Assembly (NCBI GenBank): GCA_020692565.1
Contig: JAIMKJ010000019.1
Span: 1 to 48,048 of the forward strand
Length of the DNA stretch: 48,048 bases
Reading direction: 5' to 3'
From: Thermomonas sp.
GTDB taxonomy: Bacteria; Pseudomonadota; Gammaproteobacteria; Xanthomonadales; Xanthomonadaceae
The notes beneath the pieces are model-generated. The model was not told the DNA's origin. It was given only the letters and a program-made list of their open reading frames with translations, and made no database searches. The position numbers were made by a program, and so were the translations under genes. Below are positions 9,801 to 18,800 of this stretch, piece after piece (the first letter of the stretch is position 1; every line of letters begins with the position of its first letter).

Positions 9801-12800
9801 CTGCGCTTGGACGGCGATCTCGGCCGTGAGCTGCAATTCGCGTCGAGCGCTTACACCGGCGCCGAACTGGGCGCGCGGATTCCGGCACTGCGGGTGATGG
9901 AGGACGGCGATACCTTGGCCGAGGCCATGCGTCTTGCTGCGTTCTGGGGCCGATGGCCGCGCGCGCGGATCGTCGAATACACCGCTGCCGAGCGCGCACG
10001 ATCGGCGGCCGTCATCGCCGCCCTGCCACGCGATACCGCCGCCGTCGCCAGCGAAAGCGATGCCAACCTGATCGCGGACGATGCCGATGCAGTCGTCGCC
10101 TTGCGCACAGAGGCGGTGACGCTCACATTGCGCAACGACGGCGTCGCCCTGATCGAAATGCACGACCGCGCGGCGAAGAACATGTTCTCGCAGGCGCTGG
10201 TCGAAGGATTGAAACAGGCGTTCGCGAACGCGATCGACGCACCGGGGTGCCGCGCGGTGGTCGTGACCGGATACGACAACTATTTCGCCACCGGCGGCAC
10301 CCTCGAAACGCTGCTCGCGATCCAGGACGGACAGGCCCAGTTCACCGATGAAAAAGTCTTCCAACTGCCGATGGACTGTCCGTTGCCGACGATCGCGGCG
10401 ATCCAGGGCCACGGCATCGGCGGCGGCTGGTCGTTCGGGATGTTCGCCGACGCGATCCTGCTCGCCGAAGAGAGCCGTTACCTCAGTCCTTACATGGGGT
10501 ACGGCTTCACCCCGGGGGCGGGCTCCACGCTGATGTTCCCGGCGCGCATCGGTCACGATCTGGCGCGCGAGACATTGCTGACCGCACAGGAAATCTCCGG
10601 GCATTCGCTCAGACAGCGCGCGGTGTCGATGCCGGTTCTGCCACGCCGCGACGTGCTGCCGGCCGCGCTGGCGCTGGCGCATCGCATCGCGCGCCAGCCG
10701 CGCGAGCGCCTGATCGCGCTCAAACGCCTGTGGACGCAGGGGCTGCGCGATGTGCGCGAGGACGCCTACGCCCGCGAAGTGGCGATGCACGCCGAAACCT
10801 TCGTCGACAACGCCCAGACGCTGCGCACGATCCAGGGCAAGTTCCGCGCGCAGCAGCCGGCGACAGCGTCCGCGCAGGCAACCGTCGAAGCCGTGGGCGC
10901 TACGTCGGACAGCACCGCCGCCATCGCAAAGCCGCTGCCCGGTGCGCCCGTGGCCGTCGCCACGACTGCATCGCTGTCGGCCACCGTCATCATCGACAGC
11001 ATCCGCACGATGCTGGCGCAGGAACTGTTCCTCAAGCCGGAAGAGATCGACGACGACACGCCGTTCATCGATCTCGGTCTGGATTCGATCACCGGGGTCA
11101 CCTGGGTCCGCAGGATCAACGCGGAATACGGTATCGAGATCGAAGCGACCAAGGTCTACAGCCATCCGACGCTGCAGGCGCTCGGCCGGCTGGTGATCGA
11201 CGCCGCGGGCGCCGATCGCGCATCGGTCGCGGCATCGGCACCGCCCTTGCCGTCGGTGTCCGCACCGGTCGCGCCGTCGGCGCCGCGCCCTGCCGACCCG
11301 AAGACCGCGCCCGTGGTCGAAGACGGCGCCCGCCTGGGCAGCGTGATCTCCCAGATCCGCACGCTGCTTGCCGCGGAACTGCATCTGCAGGCCGACGAGA
11401 TCGAAGACGGTACGCCATTCATCGACATGGGTCTGGATTCGATCACCGGCGTGACCTGGGTCCGCCGGATCAATGCGCAGTTCGGTACCGCGATCGAAGC
11501 GACCAAGGTCTACAGCCATCCGACGCTCAACGAGATCGGCCGACTGGTGCTGCGTGAAGCCGAACAGGCCGGTACGCTGCCGTCGCCGGTTTCGCACCCG
11601 CCACGCGCGATGCCGCCGCAGCCGGCGCCCGCGATCGCAGCGCGTGCGGTCGTCGCGAGCCATGCGCGTATGCCGCTGGCGTCCCGACGCCGTCGCGGCC
11701 AAGGGGTCGCGCGCATCGATGCGCCACAGGCCGGGTCGTCGGCCGTCGCCGGACACGCATCGTCCGCGACGGCATCCATCGCGGTGATCGGTATCGCCGG
11801 TCAGTTCCCGGACGCCAAGGACATCGACGCGTACTGGGTCAACCTCGCCGCCGGTCGCAATTGCATCAGCGAAGTCGCCGAGATGCGTTGGTCGCTGGAC
11901 GAATACTTCCGTCCGGGCGCGCCGACCGCAGGCAAGACCAACAGCAAATGGCTGGGCGCGCTGGACGATTACGACCGCTTCGATCCGCTGTTCTTCAGTA
12001 TCTCTCCGACCGAAGCGGAAACGATGGATCCGCAGCAGCGATTGTTCCTCGAAGCCTGCTGGCACGCGATCGAGAACGCCGGCTACGCGCCCCAGTCGCT
12101 TTCGGCCAGCCAATGCGGCGTGTTCGTCGGCTGCGGTCCAAGCGACTATCACCAGGCTTCGCAGACGCTGCGCCTGAGCGCGCAGGGATTCACCGGCGCC
12201 GCCACGTCGATTCTGGCCGCGCGCATCGCCTATGTGCTCAATCTGCGCGGACCATGTCTTTCGATCGATACCGCATGTTCGTCGTCGCTCGTCGCCATCG
12301 CCGGTGCTTGCGACAGCCTCAATGCCGGCACCAGCGATCTGGCCATCGCCGGCGGCGTGTACGTGATGGGTGGGCCGTCGATGCATGTGATGACCGCGCA
12401 GGCGGGCATGCTGTCCACCGACGGTCGCTGCTACACCTTCGATGCCCGCGCGAACGGTTTCGTGCCGGGCGAGGCGGTGGGAGCGATCCTGCTCAAGCGT
12501 CTGGCCGATGCCGAGCGCGACGGCGATCGCATCCAGGCGGTGATCGAAGGCTGGGGCATCAACCAGGACGGCAGGACCAACGGCATCACCGCCCCGAACG
12601 AAGACGCGCAGACGCGCCTGTTGCAATCGGTGTATCGCCGTTTCGACATCGATCCGGCCGGCCTGCAGCTGATCGAAGCGCACGGCACCGGAACCAGACT
12701 CGGCGACCCGATCGAAGTCGCCGGTCTGAAGGCCGCGTTCGCGCCGTACACCACGCAGTCCGGCGTCTGTGCGCTGGGTTCGGTCAAGAGCAACATCGGC

Positions 12801-15800
12801 CACTGCCTCACCGCCGCTGGCGCCGCTGGCGTCATCAAGCTGGTGCTGGCCCTGCGCGAACGGCAATTGCCGCCGACCATCCACTACGCGCAGCGCAACG
12901 AGCACATCCGCCTGGAAAACAGCCCGTTCTACGTCAACGACACGCTGCGGCCCTGGCAGCCGCCTGCCGGCGCACGTCGCCGCGCTGCGGTCAGTTCGTT
13001 CGGCTTCAGCGGTACCAATGCGCATATCGTGCTCGCCGAGCATGTGCCGACCGTCGCACCTGCCGTACCGGACGTGCTGAGTCAGGCAGGGCGCGTGATC
13101 GTACCGTTGTCGGCGCGCACCGAAGCGCAACTGCGTCAACAGGCGGAGCGTCTGGGCGCGCACCTGCGTGCGCGGCGCGCCGCGGGCGAAGATCTGCGTC
13201 TGGCCGACATCGCCTACACGCTGCAGGTCGGTCGCGATGACATGGGCGAACGCCTGTGTCTGCTGGTCGATTCGGTCGATGCGCTGAGCGCTGCGCTGGA
13301 AGATGTCATGGCGGGTCGTGGCGATCCCGCAGTCGTCTTCCGCGGCCAGGTCAAACGCGATCGCGAAAGCCTGAAGCTGTTGATGCAGGACGATGACATG
13401 CGCGCGACGGTGGTCGGAAAGTGGCTGCGCGATCGCAAGTTCGACAAGCTCGCCGATCTCTGGGCCAAAGGCCTGACGCTGGAGTGGAGTGCGTTCTATG
13501 CCGGGCCGGGACGGCCGCAGCGCATCGCATTGCCCGGCTATCCGTTCGCGCGCGAGCGCTATTGGTTGCCGCTGGACGACGAATCGGCGCCCGTCGTCGC
13601 GGGCGCTCCCGCGTCTGCGCGCGCAGTGGCATCACTGCCGATCCCCGCGCCTGCCGCGAGCCATGATCCGCTCAGCTATGTCAACGATTGGGTCGAATGC
13701 GCGCGCGAAGGCATCGATGCCAGCGCCGATCATCGCAATGTCGTGATCGTGCGCAATGCCGCGTGCTTCGGCATCGACGACGCGCTGAGGGCGCACTACG
13801 CAGCGCGCGGCGACGTGCGCGTGACCACGCTGGCGTTCGACGATGCTGCCGACGCGAACGCCGCGCCGCATGCGCTGGTCGACCATCTGCGCGCGCTCTC
13901 GAACGGCGTGGACCGGATCGATGCGTTCTATTTCCTCGCGGTCGATGAGCGCGATGCCGACCCGGAAGATGTCGGTGTGCTGGAGGCCGGGCAGGATCGC
14001 AACGAAATGTTGTTGCTCCGGCTGGCGAAGGCGCTCAAGCAGGAAGGCATGATCGGCGACAGCGTCGATGCCTGGGTGGTCACCGTCGACAATCATCCGG
14101 TCGACGGACGTTCCGCCCGTTACTGGGGCGCCGGCGCGTCCGGTCTGGCCTATTCGCTCGCACAGGGCAATCACCTGTTCCGGGTGCGCAATCTGGATCT
14201 GTGTTCGGCGGATCTGCGCGTCGCCGCCGATGTCGCCGCGCTCGTATCCGCGCTCGTGCGGGAACCGGCTTCCAACCGCGGCGAAACCTTCAAGCTGCAG
14301 GGAGGGCGTCGCTACCGTCAGGAGTTCTGCCACGTCGAGTGGGATGACGCGGCACCGACTGCGATCAAGCACGGCGGCGTCTATGTGATCGTCGGCGGCA
14401 ATGGCATCGTCGGCCGCATCATCACCCGCGAACTCATCGCCCGATACGGTGCGATCGTCTATTGGCTCGGTCGCAGCCCGGCGGACGCCGAACGCGTGCG
14501 CGTCGCGCTGCGCGATCTGGCGCGTGATGTGCCCCTTGCGTCCGACCATCTGCATTACCTGCAAGCCGATGCATTGAGCGAGGACGCACTGCGCGCTGCG
14601 ATCGACGAGATCAAGCGTCGCCACGCGCAGATCAACGGCGCCATCTTCTCCGGCATGGTGTTCGGTACCGAGAATTCGATCGAGCGCACCACCGAAGACG
14701 AATTCCGCACGATCCTCGAAGTCAAGACGCTCGGCAGCCGCGCGTTCTACGCCGCGTTGCGCGACGAGACCCTGGATTTCCTCTGCTACTTCTCGTCCGG
14801 ACAAGCCTATGCGTTTTCCGGTGCAGCCAAGCTGTCGGCCTACGCCGCGGGCATCGCTTTCGGCGACGGTTTCGTGCGTGCGATCGGCGGCCGTGCGCGT
14901 TTTCCGGTCGGCACCATCAACTGGGGATTCTGGGAAGCGGCGGTGCGCGAGCGCATCGAAAAACTCGAAGGCATCTCCACGCGCAGCATCGATGCGCTGA
15001 GCGATGACGAGGGGTTCGGCTGCTTCGAACGCTTCATCGGCGAGTTGCAACGCGGTCGCCTGCAGCAGGTGCTGTGCATGCGCGCTGCGCCGGAAGTGGA
15101 GCGTCTGATGCAATGCAGCCGCAGCGAGACCCTGATGCTGGCAGGCAGCGTCGCGCCCCTGCGCCTCGAGATCGCCGATATCGCGGTCGATCACGCGGGC
15201 ATCGCCGAGCGCATCGCCGCGCACGCGCGTCACGGTCTCGACGCACTCTTTGCGCGGATGCTGTTCCGCCAGTTGGATCGCATGGTCGCTGCGGCCGGTG
15301 TGTCCATGCCGCAGAGCGCATCCGCGCTGCAGCGGGCCTGCGGGATGTCGACCAAGTACCTGCCGTGGCTGCGGCAAAGCCTCGACATGTTGAGCGTGGC
15401 CGGTCTCATCGACGTCGTCGACGACGTCGTCCGCACGTGGGGCGGCGCCGAGGCGATCGCGCAGGGCGATGCGGCCTGGGTCGAATGGAATGCGCGCAGA
15501 TCGGCGTCGCTCAGCGATCCGGATATCCGTGCCTTGACCGCGCTGGTCGAGGAGTGCCTGGAGCGGTTGCCGCAGATCCTGCGCGGCGAAGTTGCCGCGA
15601 CCGACGTGATTTTTCCGAACGGTTCGATGGACAAGGTCGCCGGTCTCTACCGCAACAATGCCACCGCCGACACCTTCAATCAAATCGTCGCCGGCACCGT
15701 CGCCGCATACGCGCGCGAGCGGCTGCGTGCCGACCCGGAATCGCGCCTGCGGATTCTTGAGATCGGTGCCGGCACGGGCGGTACGTCCGTCGCGGTGTTC

Positions 15801-18800
15801 CGCGCATTGGCGCCGTACCGGCATGCGATCGAGGAATACGCCTACACCGATCTGTCGAAAGCGTTTTTCCTGCATGCCGAACGCGATTATCTTCCGGACA
15901 ATCCATATATCGTCTGCCGACGCCTCGATATCGAGCGTCCGATCGCGACGCAGGGCTTCGTGCCGGGCAGTTACGATCTGGTGCTGTCGACCAATGCGCT
16001 GCACGCCACCCGCAATATCCGGCGTACGCTCCGCCATGCCAAATCGGCGCTGCGCCGCGACGGGCTGTTGGCGATCAGCGAAATGTGCGCCAGCGGTCTG
16101 TCGACGCACCTGACCTTCGGCCTGCTGGACGGCTGGTGGTTGTTCGAGGATGCGGAGCTGCGAATTCCGGGTTGCCCGGGTATCGATCCGGCGACCTGGC
16201 AGCGCCTCCTCCAGGAGGCGGGGTTCCATTCGGTGCTGATGCCCGGCGCGGAAGCGCAGACGCTCGGCAGCCAGGTGACCATCGCCTGCAGCGATGGCGC
16301 GTTCCGCACCGCATTCGCCGCGGACGGCGATGCGCAGGTCGCGGCGCTGCCAGCGACCCGGCCCGTCGCGGCGCAAGTCGCCGCATCGCGACGCGCACGG
16401 GACGCCGGCGATATCGCGATGCGGGTACGGGAAGGTGTGCTCGATTGCCTTTCCGTTACGCTCAAGCTGGCCGTGGATGCGATCGATGCCGACATGGCCT
16501 TCTCCGATTACGGCATCGATTCGATCCTGGGCGTCGGTTTCATCGACCGGGTCAATGCCCGCTTCGGAATCGATCTCAATACCGCGATCGTCTTCGAATA
16601 TCCGTCCGTCTCGCGATTGAGCCGCCACGTGGCCGAGGCCCATGCGGACCGTATCGCGTTCGAATCCACGCAGATCGGAGTCGCCGAAGAGATCCAGGCC
16701 GACGCCGTGCATGCGCTCGCGGCGCCGCGAAGAATCGCAGCGATGGATACGCCGACGTTCGTGCGCACGGCAGTGCTGGAAAGCCTGTCGGCCACGCTCA
16801 AGATCGCGGTGGACGCGATCGACGCGGACATGGCCTTCTCCGATTACGGCATCGATTCGATTCTCGGCGTCGCTTTCATCGATCGCATCAACGATCGATT
16901 CGGCATCGCACTGAATACGGCGATCGTGTTCGAGTATTCATCGGTCGAGCGGTTGGCGCGACATCTGATGACGTCCCACGCACCGCAGGCGGAAGTGGCC
17001 GCGCAGGCGGCGGCCGTCGATCCGGCGCCACGCGCCGCTGCGGCGCCGATATCGATGCCTGCCTCGATAAAGGCTGAAGCGGGGGCGGATCTCGTGTCCG
17101 GGCGTCGCGGCAGCGTCCGCACCGACGCCACTGCCGAGATCGCCATCATCGGCATGTCCGGGAAGTTCCCCAAGGCCGACAGCATCGCGCAGTTCTGGCG
17201 CAACCTCGTCGATGGCGTCGATGGCGTCGACGAACTGCCGCCGCACTACCTGGATCAGGCGGTGGCGTTCAGCCCGGTCAAGCAGAAAGGCAAGACCCGC
17301 TGCAAATGGGGCGGCATCCTTGCCGATCGCGACTGCTTCGATCCGCTGTTCTTCAGTATCTCGCCCAAGGAAGCGGAGTCGATGAACCCGCATCAGCGGC
17401 TGGTGATGCAGGAGAGCTGGAACGCGCTGGAGGATGCGGGTCACGACCCGAAACGCCTGGCCGGCAGCAGTACCGCGATCTTCGTCGGTGCCGAGCCGGC
17501 GGGTTACATCGGCAACACCTTCACGGGTCTGTCCGACGCGATCGTGGCGTCGCGTTTCTCCTACGCGCTGGATTTCACCGGTCCGGCCTTCGTGGTCAAC
17601 ACCGGCTGCTCGTCGTCGGCGGTGGCGATCCATCTGGGCTGCGAAAGTCTGCGCAACGGCGAGTCGGATCTGGTGCTGGCCGGCGGCGTCAACGCCTGCA
17701 TCCATCAGGACATGCTGGTGCGTCTGGATCAGATCGAAATGCTCTCGCCGAGCGGTCGCTGTTTCACCTTCGACAAGGCCGGCGACGGCACGATCATCTC
17801 CGAAGGCGTGGCGATGCTCGCGCTGAAGCGGATGGACGACGCGATCGCGGACGGCGATCGCATCCACGCCACGATCTGCGCGTCGGGCATGAACCAGGAT
17901 GGCGCCAGCAACGGCATCACAGCGCCCAACGGCGCCGCACAGGAACAGTTGATCGTCTCGGTCTACGAGCGCTTCGGGATCGATGCGCGGGACATCAGCT
18001 ACGTCGAAGCGCATGGCACCGGCACGCGCCTGGGCGATCCGATCGAAACCAATGCCCTGGTGCGCGCGTTCCGCCGCTACGGCGACGGCATCGGCTGGTG
18101 CGCGATCGGCAGCGCCAAATCGCATATCGGCCATGCTGCTGCCGCCGCCGGTGCGATCGGCGTGATCAAGGTGCTGCTCTCGATGCGCCACCGCACCCAT
18201 CCGAAGCTGCTCAATTACCGCGACCGGAACCCGCTCATCCAGTTCGACGAATCGCCGTTCCGGATCGTCGACAGCGAGCGGGCGTGGGATTCGCCGGATG
18301 GCGCTTTGCGCATGGCGGCGGTCAATTCCTTCGGCCACAGCGGCACCAATGTGCACCTGGTGCTGAAGGAATATCGCAGTGCGCCGCGCGCGCCTCGATC
18401 ATCGTTGCCGCAACCGGTGGCGCTGCCGCTGTCGGCGAAGACGCCGGAGCAGTTGCGCCAGCGCTGTGCCGAACTGCTCGCGTACCTGCGCTCGGCGGAT
18501 GCGCCACGCGATCTGGAGGACATCGCCTATACGCTTCAGGTCGGGCGCGAATCGATGGAAGAACGACTCGGCATCGCCGTCGCGTCCGTCGATGAACTCA
18601 TCGTCGCGCTTGCCGCAGTGATGGAGGACCGCGCAGCGCATGCGGCCCCGGCGGCCAACGTGTTCCGCGGCCAGGCCAAGCGCAACGCGGCGATCCATGT
18701 CCCGATGGCCGGCGACGCTGCGGCGGCGCTGCTGGAGCGCTGGTGCGAAGGGGGCGGCATGGATTGGAATGCGGCGTGGGCCGGGCGCCCGCAGCCGCGG

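Noticed and set aside
1262..13163. Very long open frames on the minus strand opposite the PKS genes, several over 800 codons.
   Set aside because: They mirror strongly GC-biased codons of the real genes, are rich in Arg/Ala/His/Gln and show no domain motif.
17208..17231. Short tandem repeat coding VDGVDGVD at the front of a KS.
   Set aside because: Only about two and a half 9-base units in a variable KS loop; no sign of a functional repeat.
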